Source: Avena insularis (Eukaryota > Streptophyta > Magnoliopsida > Poales > Poaceae). From it: a DNA stretch of 64,000 nucleotides. This document shows positions 46,079-57,800 of the stretch, piece after piece. The DNA is taken from positions 439,880,028 through 439,944,027 of the forward strand of contig CM042688.1 in the NCBI GenBank assembly GCA_023614405.1, given 5' to 3'. A program made the translations under genes and the position numbers. Within the stretch, counting starts at the first letter, position 1; each line of letters starts with the position of its first letter. The notes beneath the pieces are model-generated. The model was not told the DNA's origin and made no database searches. It saw nothing but the letters and a program-made list of their open reading frames with translations.

Positions 46079-49000
46079 TGTAACATCCCAAAACTTCAAT
46101 CCAAGTTTATCAAAGATCAAATCACCCAAATTTAGGGTTAACAAAAACTTTTCCAAATTTAAAATGAAAGCATTCATATGTGTGTGCATTTAAAATAGGA
46201 GTTGTTTGAATTGCCATGATTGATTGATCCAATGCTTGTAAAATGTTTCTTAGGTGATTTAAACATCATATACATCATTCCCAAACTTTTCCTAAAAGAA
46301 ATCAAATAAAAAAGAATCAAAATGAAGGAATGGTCATTTGGACAAATTTAACTCTCGTACCTACTTTGGCTATTCCTAGTACTCAATTCTTAACAGAAAC
46401 AATTCTTGATCTTTACACCCCTTGCTAGTACACATAATGAGGTACCAAGGCCCACCTTTTGATCTACTAAAAACCTTCTATTAACTATTTTAAATGACAG
46501 TTTAAAATTGAATCTAATGCATATGCATAGATCACCCCTATTTCAAAAACCATGTATTTGAGCTCCATTTTCAAAACCCTTGCAACCAGAGACTACCTAG
46601 CTCTAGTGGAGATCACCCAAAATTTTTGAACTCAAAATTCAAAACTTTTTCTCTTGCGGTCATTTCATCAAACACTTGGCAGGCAGATTACAAACTAAAC
46701 AAATTTCACTATTTTAAATAGTGTTCTGGCCAAACTTGTTCCCCAAATTGCCACCAAAAACCTCTACACTACTCCCCCTAACCCTCTCTAGCCCAGCCCC
46801 ACACTATGCCACGACCAAATGGTCATGGCCATTAAGGCCGAACCCCCACTTGGGCACCCCACCTGACAAGAAGCCACGCCGGCCAGCCATCCACCGTGTC
46901 ACAGAGATAGCTGGTCCACCTCCACCGAACGACCAGGAACCGCCGCGCCTGAGCACATTGACCATGTTGACGTTGCCCATGAGCACGCACTGTCCCGTGC
47001 ACAAGCCGCCGACACCAGCCAGCGCCCACCGCTCCGCCGACACGGAGAGCACCCAGACACCTCCGTCACGCCCAAAGCCCCACAGCCACCGCTCGCCGTG
47101 GACACAGCCGCTTCGGCCGCGCAGAGCGCCACCTCACCCCGACCGCATGCCACCGCCCCTACGGCCGCATTGAAGCACTAGAGCACCGCCAGGGGACCGC
47201 CCATCGATCGCCATCCCCAGCCATGCCGCTAGCTCACCGTAGCCATGTCGCCACCGTCGACCGCCCATCCCGCTTGGTCTCACCGTCGAGCCTATAAAAG
47301 GAGCCCTCCCCAGCACCAAAGACTCACACCATTCCACTCTCCTCACCTCTCTAAACCTCACCCACCTCTCGCCGGAGCAAGTGGAGTAGCAGTTCACCGG
47401 AATTGGAGCCGGAGCCGCCGCCTCTGGAGAAGAAGGGTGCCGTCGATTCCGGCCACCCCAAGCTCCGCCGCGACCACACCTCGCCTCGCCGTCGTCTTCC
47501 ACTTCGTTCGCCCGCATCGTCGACCCCGCTGGAGCCCTGGTATGCCCCTAGTAGACCCTACCGAGCCGCTAGGGTTCGAGCTCGCCGGCGACCCGTCCGT
47601 CGTCGACGACCCTCAAGTGAATCTAGCCTCTAATCGCCCATTGCCCACAGGCCTACCGCATTTTGCCAGCGTTTTAAAGAGCCGACAAGTGAACCCTCCT
47701 GTCGGTGAGCCCGTGCAGCGTGGCGCACCGGGCAGTGCATTTCCTTTCCCGCGCAAGCCCGTAGATTCAAATCTAGATTTTTCTTTTTAGTTAGAATATA
47801 GTTTCTGTCCAGTGTTTTAAAATTCAATTCTGGGAGTTTGACAAATCCAAATTACATGAAACTAATTTTTTCTGAAAGGTATTGAAATGCTCTATTCAAG
47901 ACCATTGGATTTAATTCATTTAGAGTTATAGATTTCTCCTAATAAAAATAAGAAGACAGAAGCTTTTGCAACTGGAAACATTTTTGTAAAATCAACCAAG
48001 TTAGATTTTGAGTTGATTCCAACTCTCAAAAATCACATTTCATCATATATATATATCCAAATATGTAATAAAATTAAGGTTTACAGGCAGTGACTTTGGA
48101 CTAGTACCAAAATAATGCTATATAGGCATTTCTAGTCACTTTAAATCATTAAATAATGAACTTAAACCAAAGTAATATTGATCCAACCTTTAAATCTCAT
48201 TCCCACATGTTAGAATATGTGGTAAGGACATGTGTCCACATGATCCCATATTTTGGTGGTGAATATTAAATTTTAGTTAATATTTCAATGAGTAGAAATT
48301 ACTTTTCCAAAATAAAAAAAGTTGAAACTATTGAATTAAACTTGTGATGCTTGTGATGATAATAGATCATCAATTGTGTGGTTTAGAATAATAATTAGCC
48401 TAGTTAAGGATTGTTTGGTGATTGTGCACTCCCTATGTATTTCTAGACGATAGTGTCGACCCAGCCTTCGAGGAGGAGGAGTTCTACCAAGAAGAAGAAG
48501 AAGAAGAAAACTTCAAGCACTGCACCAACCAAGGCAAGCTATTAGTGGCAAGCTAACCCTTGCAAACATGCTTTAGTAAGCTATTGTAGCAAGCTAGAAT
48601 AAAACTAGATAGTTTAGTAAAGATGCCTTAAGCATACTTTGATCACACCCCCCTTTAACTATTAGTACTCCAAGTCTTATTAACAAGTTTTACCCCCCCT
48701 TAGTTTACACAAAGTTCTTTAATTAATTTTGAAGGTAGCATAAAGAGTATAAAACTTGACCTACTTAGAAACCTTTAGATGTCATTCTATGGCATGAGAT
48801 TGATCCCACCTTTCCACCTTAGTGAACACTCTTAACCTAGTGTTTTAGAATAGATCAAAACTTGAGTCACTTTAGATGGGAACACTTGGTGAAAATGAGT
48901 TGTGAAAACCTTGGAATGATGAGTCATTCTATTGAGATGTTTTGACATGTGTTGAGAAACACAATTGATTTATGATGATGAAAATGATGAGGCATGAGCC

Positions 49001-49990
49001 TTAACCCTTTTATAAAACTGATGGTTGGATTCGGATGCGATACCATTCCAAATTTACCGTACAACAACATTACCTGAATTGGGTAAGGCTTAGCTGGAAA
49101 TTTATATGCATTAGTATTAGTTCCCTCACAGGAGAGGTTTGAGCTGAGGCTACCTCTCAATGATTTCCACCTATGCAGTGCCCAAGATGACTGATGGTTA
49201 TGGTTGGGAGGCCATGCTCATAGGAGAGGTGCTTATACTAGGGTGTGTAAAGGGAAGGTTATGTTTGATTATCTGCATACTAAGTATGATGATTCAGGGT
49301 TATCCCTGACAGATGTATCGAATCTTGTGGTGAAAGCGTACCACCTCTGCAGAGTGTCAAACTATTCGAATAGCCGCGTCCGCGGTTATGGATAGTTGGA
49401 ATGGCCATACTGTTTCGTTGTCAGATGTTTTCTAAATAACTTGAAATGAATGATGAACTTTGACTTGACCACAACAGGGTTGTGTAGATGATAATAGCTT
49501 TCCAACTTAAGTGATTCTAGAACTTTATTTTATCTTTTCTTGCTTCAGAACTCAGCTTAGGTTTCAAACTTAACTTGATAGTGGTTCTTTAAATTCAGTA
49601 CTGTAACTTAGTATTACAATCCTTGTTAGTAGTAGTTTGCGAGTACTTAAAGAGTACTCATGGCTTTTGTCCCTGGCTATTATCATGGCCAGACTATGAA
49701 GGAGATTATCAAGATGATGGTCAGGAATGGCTATGATAACTAGGACTATCTGCCTTCGGCATTGCACATGCCCCGAAGATGGACCCCACCGCTACGCTAT
49801 CGTTTATTTCCGCTGCTTGTTGTATTAAAGACTGGATCATGAGATCCTTATTTGTGTAAAACCTTATGTATGGTTTGTAATGGATGATGTACTGTGATAT
49901 CCAATCCGTTATGTCTCGCAAAAATGGTAATCCTGGGATTGCGAGCTATGGCATAACGGGCATCTGGGATTAAAAATCCGGGTGTTGACA
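46079..49990 (+). repeat. 3' LTR of chromovirus copy 2
   Basis: 3,912 bp, TGTAACATCCC to GGTGTTGACA, followed directly by the ATACC target duplication. The GC-rich block is at about 46,860-47,740 and is shorter than in the 5' LTR. TATAAAAG is at 47,293-47,300. Confidence 0.93.
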
Positions 49991-50958
49991 ATACCGCCAC
50001 TACCCGCGGCTGTTCCGTCCCAAGCCGGAGATGGCCGGCGGCAGGAGGACGGCGTGGTCGAGGGAGCTGCCGAGCTCAAACAGAGGCCAGAGAAGCCTTG
50101 ACCGGGGAATTGTGATTGCACGCTTGGGCTGCTGTGGTGAAGAAAAGCCATGTCGTCAAGGTTGGGGTATTCCGGTCGGTGGGCCTCGACGTGCACATCA
50201 TCACCTGAGGGCATGGGGAGGCTGCTGCCGGAGGTCCCCTGCAAGAGGTGACTGTTCTTCCATCGTAATCGCCGGACCCATCGAAAGTGAACGAGCTCCC
50301 CCTTTTGACCGGTTCTTGATCGCAGTCCTATCGCCGTGCCCATGATTTCTGGACCTCTCTTTCTTTCTTGATTGATGGTGTCACGGTGTCCGTGCAATTA
50401 TTGGTCCAGGGGGCTCACCAATGTGGCCGGACCGCCGACAGCAGCGGCCGGTGTCAAATTAAATTGTCTTCTGTATCCAGGGGGTGTGCGGGAAGATGTA
50501 CACATGAAGGTGTGCTTGAACTTAATATTTGGTTGTACATCGCACTCATGTTCAATAGGCTCCTGCTATGCTTTGTACTGATGCACTGGGCAGCTAAAGA
50601 TACAAATTGTTTTGGCCAGATCAATCCGAATTTGTAAAAATGGCACCACGGTTTGGAGTTACGGTCATACAATAATCAATAATCAATGTATGGAAGTTCG
50701 AGGTAGCTTTCTTTATGGAATATTTTTTCAATTTTCATAGTAGAGAATGTGAGTAGACTCGTTAAATGATGAAACGGTCCACAGAAGTTTTAACATCCTA
50801 CAATTGAAATCTCGAGCGTCTTTGGTAAAGCGCCAAACAAAGGAGATAATAATAGTTGCTCCACACCGTGGAGCTGGCTGGTTTATGCAACACAGATATT
50901 GTTGCAACATCAGAATGTTATTATCTATGCCTCTACGACTCATATCATTTTTATTCTG

Positions 50959-50984
50959 GTGCAATGCACGGGTTATTTTCCTAG
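50959..50984 (+). other. Helitron 3' terminal hairpin and CTAG end
   Basis: Stem GTGC (50,959-50,962) and GCAC (50,966-50,969) with loop AAT, then GGGTTATTTTC and CTAG (50,981-50,984). The hairpin upstream of CTRR is the Helitron termination signal. Confidence 0.82.
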
Positions 50985-51407
50985 TATCATCTAAGGCTAG
51001 AATTTGCATTGGTGTTTCAGCCTTAGTTTGGTCTATTTGGAGATGCAGAAATGATATTATTTTTAACAGATAAAAAACTTTCAATCTTTTGTAGATTATC
51101 CATATGGTGGCACATTGGGTGCAGCTCTGGACGCTCCTATCGCTACAGGACCAATGAGATATCATGGCTATTGGGTGCAACCGTCTTTTGACGGTCAATG
51201 GGCACATCTTCAGTCAGTCTAGTTGGCTGCATTTTAATAGACTGAAGCATGATCTCTAGTCCTTTGTATCATCTGTTCCACTGGTTGATCTATGTTTCGA
51301 CCTTATGTGATCGTTGAGCTGTAATAGTTTTGAACTATGATCTTTAATAAAGGGCTATGTGCACCTACCGATGCAGAGGCCAGGTTATTTCCCTTTTCGA
51401 AAAAAAA
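50985..51407 (+). pseudogene. LINE ORF2 C-terminus and 3' UTR, second part
   Basis: Continues the zf-RVT region of the LINE directly after the Helitron 3' end: KARICIGVSALVWSIWRC, then a stop after IIFNR (51,071-51,073) and related decayed C-terminal sequence (HMVAHWVQLWTLL). A 3' UTR follows and ends TTTTCG plus eight A residues at 51,407. The frame matches that at 35,833. Confidence 0.88.
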
Positions 51408-51959
51408 GTGTTAAGAACATGAAATTTTAATTGGGATAATTTGCATGTGTAGATATGGGGAGGAAGAACTCAACACATTTACAACCCAATCTCACGTTCA
51501 TTGAACAAGGTTAGATTTCCTACTTATTTTATTGAATATACGCATAGACATATCTCCTTTTCAAAATTGTATTTGTGTGTTATATCAAGCTATCACATAC
51601 ACCTATAAACCATTGCCAGCTTTCCACTATGCTTTTGAGATACTTTTAATGGGCTCCAATGTATGCTGCATGTTTTAGTTCAGTGACAATGTTCAAATGG
51701 CATTCAGTCCACCACTGTTTTTCTCGCCTTCACCCTCAATCATCAATATCTTAGGTAGCCTGAATCAAGCGGCGGTTCATGGCAGCCGGTGGCGAGGAAG
51801 CGGTGGCACGTGGAGGCCAGCAGCGGGGCGGTGGTTGGGTAGCCCGACAGCGTGCGTGGAGGTCCTCATGAGCGGCGGCGGCTTTTCTCCTGCTCTGTAC
51901 GATTGCGTGAAAGGAGAAGGATGGGGAAGAAGGGGCGCCGCGCGGTTATAAAGGAAGGG
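51408..51959. other. Anonymous sequence; promoter-like GC-rich end
   Basis: AT-rich to about 51,760, then GC-rich with short ORFs. Read on the minus strand, TTTATAACC at about 51,943-51,951 followed by pyrimidine-rich sequence and an ATG near 51,870 looks like a promoter facing left, as in the subterminal part of CACTA elements. No product is recognised. Confidence 0.4.
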
Positions 51960-52140
51960 TCTTTCGTCCAGGTTGGAGCCACCAACCGGGACGTATGGCC
52001 TTTGCATCCCGGTTGGTGGCTCCAACCGGGACGAAAGGCCAGAGCATACGTCCCGGTTGGAGCCACCAATCGGGACGTATGATGGCCACCAAAGGGGTGC
52101 GCGCAGAGGACCTTTAGTCACGGTTGGTGGCACCAACCTG
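51960..52140. repeat. CACTA subterminal inverted repeats, left cluster
   Basis: Alternating sense and antisense copies of the core CCCGGTTGGTGGCTCCAACC (for example near 51,972, 52,007, 52,051 and 52,117). Such repeats are the transposase binding sites in CACTA ends. Confidence 0.7.
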
Positions 52141-52640
52141 GACTAAGAGTCCTTTTTTCAAAAGTTTTTCAAACTTTTCAGATGTTCCCGTCTTATTTCT
52201 TATTTCTTATTTAGGTGTTCACATTTGAAATGATTTGAATTTGAAAAAACTTTCTGTCTTATAAAATAATTATTCAAACTATTAAATTTGAAAACACTTT
52301 CCACATGAAAAGTGTTTGAATTTGAAAACACTTTCAACATGAAAAGTGTTTGAATTTCTTATGCCCGTTTATGGTCGCTTCGGCACCAACCAGGACTAAA
52401 AGTCCCTTTTTCAAATGTTTTTCAAACTTTTCGGATGTTCCCGCCTTATTTCTTATTTCTTATTTAGGTGTTCACATTTTAAATGATTTGAATTCGAAAA
52501 AACTTTCTATCTTATAAAGTAATTATTCAAACTATTAAATTTGAAATGGTTTAAATTTGAATTTGAAAATACTTTCCTCATGAAAAGTGTTTGAATTTGG
52601 AAACACTTTCAACATAAAAAGTGTTTGAATTTGAATAAAT
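52130..52640. repeat. 253-bp tandem duplication in CACTA subterminal region
   Basis: The block starting GGCACCAACC and TTTTTCAAACTTTTC at about 52,129 is repeated from about 52,382 with 253-bp spacing and few changes. Both units contain TTCTTATTTCTTATTTAGG and inner GTGTTTGAATTTGAA repeats. Non-coding. Confidence 0.7.
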
Positions 52641-52789
52641 AATGCAGAACCATTTTCTGTTCCTAAAATAATTGTTCAAACTATTTTCCATTTAGCCATT
52701 TTCAAATAAAAATGCATCACAGAATGAAAACAGTGGATCTGTCGACAATCTTGGGTACACAAACGAACCATTCGTCCTAGCCAATGGAT

Positions 52790-53427
52790 TTAGTCATAAT
52801 CATATCTAGCCCTATAATACACAGCTTCAGGGTCATCTTCCGAATCATCTTCGTCGTCATTGCTATGGCATATTCCGGGGATCCTCAGCCCTTCCCCAAC
52901 TTGTGTAGGGGGAACCGGGGACCATGAACCATGACATATTCCAGGGGCACCTGCCACTCCGGCTCGGATTTACGACGTGGGGAGAGGGGGATTCGTATGA
53001 CGATGCCGCTATGCCCGCGGCCTTCACCATAGCCACCCTTATTGTGGCTTTGCGGCGGGTGCAAGTGTGGGTACCGCAGGCGAGGATGATCTCCCTCAGC
53101 GATGTAGCGCATCACACCGGCGATAGTCCGGTTCGCCCACCAAAGGCGACGACTGGTTTCATTGTGGTTCACCGGGGGCATTCCAGGTGTCGTAGTTGTC
53201 GGGATCCCAATGGGGATCCATCCGCTGCTCCGGCGTGAGCTCTAGGTAGAAGTGGTTCGTGATGGCCGCCTGGCGGGCAGAACCTTGAGGCACAGGAGGG
53301 ACTGGAACTCCTCCAACGCTCAGCATCCAGTCAGTGGGCACCCGATAGCCGGCGAGCATGGGTAGCTGGAGGCGCACAGCGCCTCGGTCTCTTCGAGTGT
53401 GAGAATGGCCCAGTATGCGCTGTCCAT
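52790..53427 (-). pseudogene. CACTA accessory protein gene (frameshifted)
   Basis: The minus-strand start MDSAYWAILTLEE is at 53,427. After a frameshift near 53,375, MLAGYRVPTDWMLSVGGVPV and ELTPEQRMDPHWDP follow, then a break near 53,180, then RRLWWANRTIAGVMRYIAEG. The frame closes with an acidic stretch and YYRARYDYD, stop at 52,790-52,792. From memory of the family, this VGGVPVPPVPQG...LTPEQR protein recurs in grass CACTA elements beside TNP2. Its function is not established to my knowledge; a DNA-binding TNPA-like role is possible. At least two frameshifts make this copy non-functional. Confidence 0.6.
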
Positions 53428-53540
53428 TGTTGAGAGATGAATGTGTGGATGTGTGGATAGAAATGGCACAGTTGGCCTAGATATAGAGGTAAAGGGCGGG
53501 AAAACAAAGCGGGAAGCAATGGGAAATGGCGGAAAATATC

Positions 53541-53850
53541 TTTAGTCCTGGTTAGTGGCTCCAACTAGGACTAAAAGACCCGGTTAGATGAAAAGGGCAA
53601 GAAAGCATAGAGGGAAGCGGTGTGAAATGGCGGGAAATATCTTTAGTCCCGGTTAGTGCCTCCAACCGGGACTAAAAGACCCGGTTAGATGAAAAGGGCG
53701 GGAAAGCATAGCGGGAAGCGGTGGGAAATGGCGGGAAATATCTTTAGTCCCGGTTAGTGCCTCCAACCGGGACTAAAAGACCCGGTTAGATGAAAAGGGC
53801 GGGAAAGCATAGCGGGAAGCGGTGGGAAATATCTTTGTGAAGTAGGCAAG
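53541..53850. repeat. 101-bp tandem repeat of CACTA subterminal type
   Basis: TTTAGTCCCGGTTAGTGCCT units begin at 53,541, 53,642 and 53,743, exactly 101 bp apart, with a truncated fourth unit near 53,844. Each contains a GGTTAGTGCCTCCAACCGGG inverted repeat and ends in GGGAAATATC. Confidence 0.78.
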
Positions 53851-53858
53851 AGTGTCTC

Positions 53859-54230
53859 GGTACCATTTTTTTTAATGTTTGGTGTTGCTTCACAAAACGC
53901 CCCGATTTTGGCATTCGGAAAATAGAAAATGGTTTTTCCATGCGACGAAAAATAAAACTTCCTTCTGCAACATTGTTAGCCATCCAAAGATGCACATGCA
54001 TGCACAATATGGGCACAGTATCACAAACTATGCCTCGATTATGCACATAACATTGGTCATTTGGACCGAAAGCCATGAAACCTCGAACATGATAGGTCAT
54101 TTTGTGAAGGTATTTTCGAGACATAATCAATATACCAATTTTGGTATTTTTCATTGCAACTATGTCATATAATATGACACCACGCGAAGGATTTACATTG
54201 TTCGGACCGTTTTTGAATTTCTTATGCTTG
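53859..54230. repeat. 372-bp direct repeat, copy A
   Basis: Starts GGTACCATTTTTTTTAATG. It is repeated at 54,523-54,895 with few differences; the spacing is 664 bp. It lies just downstream of the TNP2 pseudogene. It contains no convincing ORF. Confidence 0.8.
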
Positions 54231-54522
54231 TTTCAAAATTTACTGTTTCCAACTATGGTCATAACGGCGGGCATGAAGATAGGGGATGAGCCTCGTTAAA
54301 ACTTGCATTGGATCTCTGAAGAAACATCACATTATGAGTCCAAAAATGATTTTTTCAAAAAATCACGAGCATTAGATCATGTACCTATAGGTCAAACCGA
54401 ACCCACTTCCTACCGATTTGGTAGACATTTGTCTTTTTTTTCAGGGTGGATGGAAAGGTTTTAAAATCCCTAGTTAGGATATTGTTCATGTAAGGTGGTC
54501 TAGTATTTTTGAAAAATGGGGT

Positions 54523-54895
54523 GGTACCATTTTTTATTTAATGTTTGGTGTTGCTTCACAAAACGCCCCGATTTTGGCACTCAGAAAATAGAAAATGGTT
54601 TTTCCATGCGACGAAAAATAAAACTTCCTCCTACAACATTGTTAGCCATCCAAAGATGCACATGCATGCACAATATGGGCACAATATTAAAAAATTGCCT
54701 CGATTATGCACATAACATTGGTCATTTGGACCGGAAGTCATGAAACCTCGAACATGATAGGTCATTTTGTGAAGGTTTTTTCGAGACATAATCAATATAC
54801 CAAGTTTGGTATTTTTCATTGCAACTATGTCATATAATATGACACCACGCGAAGGATTTAGATTGTTCGGACCGTTTTTGAATTTCTTATGCTCG
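54523..54895. repeat. 373-bp direct repeat, copy B
   Basis: The second copy of the segment at 53,859-54,230, ending at the decayed 3' end of the transposase gene. About 290 bp of unrelated sequence separates the copies. Confidence 0.8.
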
Positions 54896-54899
54896 TTTA

Positions 54900-57800
54900 T
54901 GGTCGCTTCGGCCGTAACCATGGAGCATCTTCTTTACTTACGGGATGCTTGGGTCAGTTTTTACTGTGAAGGGCGGAATTTCATCAAACTTATTATAATC
55001 TTCTCACATGTCTGTCTTGTCCTCGACTCCCACGATATTTCTTTTCCCTAAAAGAACTATGTGATGTTTTGGCTCATCGTGTGATATATTCATTTTCTTA
55101 TTTTTTTCTTTTTTCGGTATGGAGGACATGTCCTTCACATAGAAAACCTGTGCCACATCATTGGCTAGGACAAATGGTTCGTCTCTGTAACCAACATTGC
55201 TGAGATCTACTATTGTCATTCCATAAAACTAGTCTACCTTTACCTCTTCTACATTCAGGTTGATCCATTTGCACCGAAACAAAGAGACCTTAAAAGAAAC
55301 TCCATTGTCAAGTTCCCATATCTTCTCTATGTAACCATAGTATGTGTCCTTTTTGCCATTATCGTCGGTTGCATCAAAGAGGACACCACTGTTCTGATTG
55401 GTGCTCTTTTTTGGGCAATCATGTAAAATGTATTCCTATTTATCTCGTACCCTTGGTAATTCAATATAGTAGAAGATGGTGACCCAGCCAACAAGTAGAG
55501 CTGATCTCCAATAGTGGTGTCGTTCATTAGATGTGTTTACAACCAACTGCCAAAAGTCTTCATGTGTTCATATCTAATCCAGGAGTCTGGCTTTCTCGGG
55601 TTGTTGGAGCGTACAATATTCTTGTGTTCCACGATATATGGAGCTTCCAAGGTGGAATTCTGTAGAACCATGTAGTGTGCTTGAGTGAAAGATTGTCCAT
55701 CCCTACATATCATTGCTTTCTTTCCCATCATGCCTTTTCCACTCAGTCTCCCCTCATGCGTGATTCAAGAACACCAACCGGCTTAAGGCCAGGAATAAAG
55801 TCAACACAGAACTCAATGACCTCCTTTGTTCCATAGCTCTTGGAGATGCTTCCTTCTGTCCTAGCACGGTTATGAACATATTTCTTTAACACTCCCATTA
55901 ACCTCTCAAAGGGGAACATATTGTGTAGAAATACAGGACCGAGAATGGAAATCTCTTCGACTAGGTGAACCAGGAGATGCGTCATAATATTGAAGAAGGA
56001 TGGTGGGAATACCAACTCAAAACTAACAAGACATTGGACCACATCCTTCTATAACCTTGTCATAATATCTTGATTGATCACCTTCTGAGATATTGCATTG
56101 AGGAATGCACACAACTTCACAATAGGTACTTGAACATTTTCTTGTAGAAGCCCCCTCAATGCAATCGGAAGCAACTGTGTCATAATCATGTGACAGTCAT
56201 GAGACTTCAGGTTTTGGAATTTTTTCTCTGTCATATTTATTATCCCCTTTATGTTAGACGAGAATCCAGATGGCACCTTGATACTGTTAAGGACTTCAAA
56301 AAAGATTTCCTTCTTTGCTTTCGTGAGAGCATAGCTGGCAGGACTTAAGTGACGCCCTTTATCCGTCTTGTTCTGTGGATGCATGTTTTGTGGGTCTTTC
56401 ATACGTTGTTGGTCCTCCCGTGCTTCTGGTGTATCTTTTGTCTTTCCATACACGCCCAGGAAGCCTAACAGGTTCATGCAAAGATTCTTTGTCACGTGCA
56501 TCACATTGATTGAAGAGCGGACACGTAGGACTTTCCAATAGGGTAGCTCCCAAAATATAGATTTCTTCTTCTACATGGGCGCGTGTCCGGTAGTGGCGTC
56601 GTTCGGAATAGGTTGACCGCCAGGACCCTTTCCAAAGATTACTTCTATGTCCTTGACCATACCAAATACATCATCACCAGTAGGGAGGTCAGGCTTCTTC
56701 CAGTAATCTGCATCACCTTTGAAATGTTTGCCTTTCTTTCTGACTTGATGATTGATTACAAGAAATCGACGATTCCCCAGATACACAACCTCATTTATGC
56801 AAATATGTAGCTTCAGTATCATCTAAACAGTGTGTGCATGTCTTGTATCCCTTGTTTGTCTATCCTGAAAGGTTACTAAGAGCAGGCCAATCATTGATGG
56901 TTACAAAAAGCAGCGCTCGTAGGTCAAATGGCTCCTGTTTGTGCTCATCCCACACACGTACACTTGGTTTTCCCCACAACTGTAAGAGTTCTTCAACTAA
57001 TGGCCTTAGGTACACATCAATATCGTTGTCGGGTTGCTTTAGGCCTTGGATAAGCACTGACATCATAATGAACTTACGCTTCATGCACTGCCAAGGATGA
57101 AGGTTGTAGATACATAGAGTCATAGGCCAGGTGCTGTGACTGCATCTCTGCTCCCAAAAAGGATTTATGCCATTTGTACTTAGACCAAACCATAAGTTCC
57201 TTGTGTCACCTGCAAAGTCCGGGAACTCTCTCTCGATTTTTCTCCACTGTGACCCATCAGCGAGGTGTCTCAACTTCCCGTCTTTCTTACAGTCTTCATT
57301 GTGCCATCGCAACAACCTGGCATGCTCTTTGTTTCTAAACAAACATTTCAACCTTGGTATTATAGGAGAATACCACATAACCTTAGCAGGAACCCTCTTC
57401 CTAGGGTGCTCGTCATCGCCATCAACATCACTAGGGTCATCTCGTCTGATCTTATACCGTAGTGCAGTGCATACCGGACATTTATCTAAATTCTCATACT
57501 CCTCACCTTGGTAGAGGATGCAGTCATTTATGCATGCATGTATCTTCTGCACATCTAATCCTAGAGGGTAGAGAATGTTCTTTGCTTCGTAAGTACTCTC
57601 GGGCAATTCATTATCCTTTGAAAGCTTCGGCTTCATTATTTTTAGTAACTTCTCAAATCCCTTGTCAGATAAACCAGTCTCTGCCTTCCATTTCAGCAAT
57701 TCTAGTGTGGTAGCGAGCTTTGTGCTACCATCTTCGCAATTTGGGTACAATAATTTTTTGTGATCCTCTAACATGCCCTCCAACTTCAACTTCTCCTTTT

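Larger units (their letters stand above)
36322..49990 (+). mobile_element. Tekay-type chromovirus LTR retrotransposon, copy 2, complete
   Basis: A 13.67 kb element with LTRs TGTAACATCCC...GTGTTGACA, flanked by a perfect 5-bp target duplication ATACC (36,317-36,321 and 49,991-49,995). It belongs to the same family as copy 1, with the same gene order, but in opposite orientation and much more decayed. It lies inside the Helitron, so it inserted later than the Helitron did. Coding frames carry about ten nonsense changes and several frameshifts. Confidence 0.95.
35834..50984 (+). mobile_element. Non-autonomous Helitron, split by chromovirus copy 2
   Basis: The 5' end TCTATACCTAATAATAAAGG and the 3' end (GTGC-AAT-GCAC hairpin, 11 bases after it TTTTC, then CTAG) carry the Helitron signature TC...CTAG. 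The insertion lies between host A (35,833) and host T (50,985), with no target duplication, as expected for rolling-circle transposons. Removing it gives a LINE sequence with exactly the same spacing as the fragment at 24,186-24,640. Net Helitron length is 1,477 bp without the nested element. No Rep/helicase is present. GC-rich sequences at 35,940-36,300 and 50,000-50,350 may be captured fragments but match nothing I recognise. Confidence 0.88.
33680..51407 (+). mobile_element. LINE (non-LTR retrotransposon), 5'-truncated and split by a Helitron
   Basis: The LINE occupies 33,680-35,833 and 50,985-51,407 (about 2.58 kb net). It begins inside ORF2 just before the RT domain, which is typical 5' truncation. 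It includes RT, the zf-RVT domain and a 3' UTR ending in a short A run (51,400-51,407). The intervening 15.15 kb is a Helitron containing an LTR retrotransposon. The reading frame is preserved across the two edges of the insertion. I could not identify a target duplication for the LINE itself. Confidence 0.88.

Noticed and set aside
51624..51640. CACTATGCTTTTGAG as possible left CACTA terminus
   Set aside because: It agrees with the right end CACTAGTAAAAAAT only in the first five bases, and no subterminal repeats follow directly.
51777..52136. 119-codon minus-strand ORF with repeats
   Set aside because: It is the translation of the CACTA subterminal inverted repeats, not a protein.
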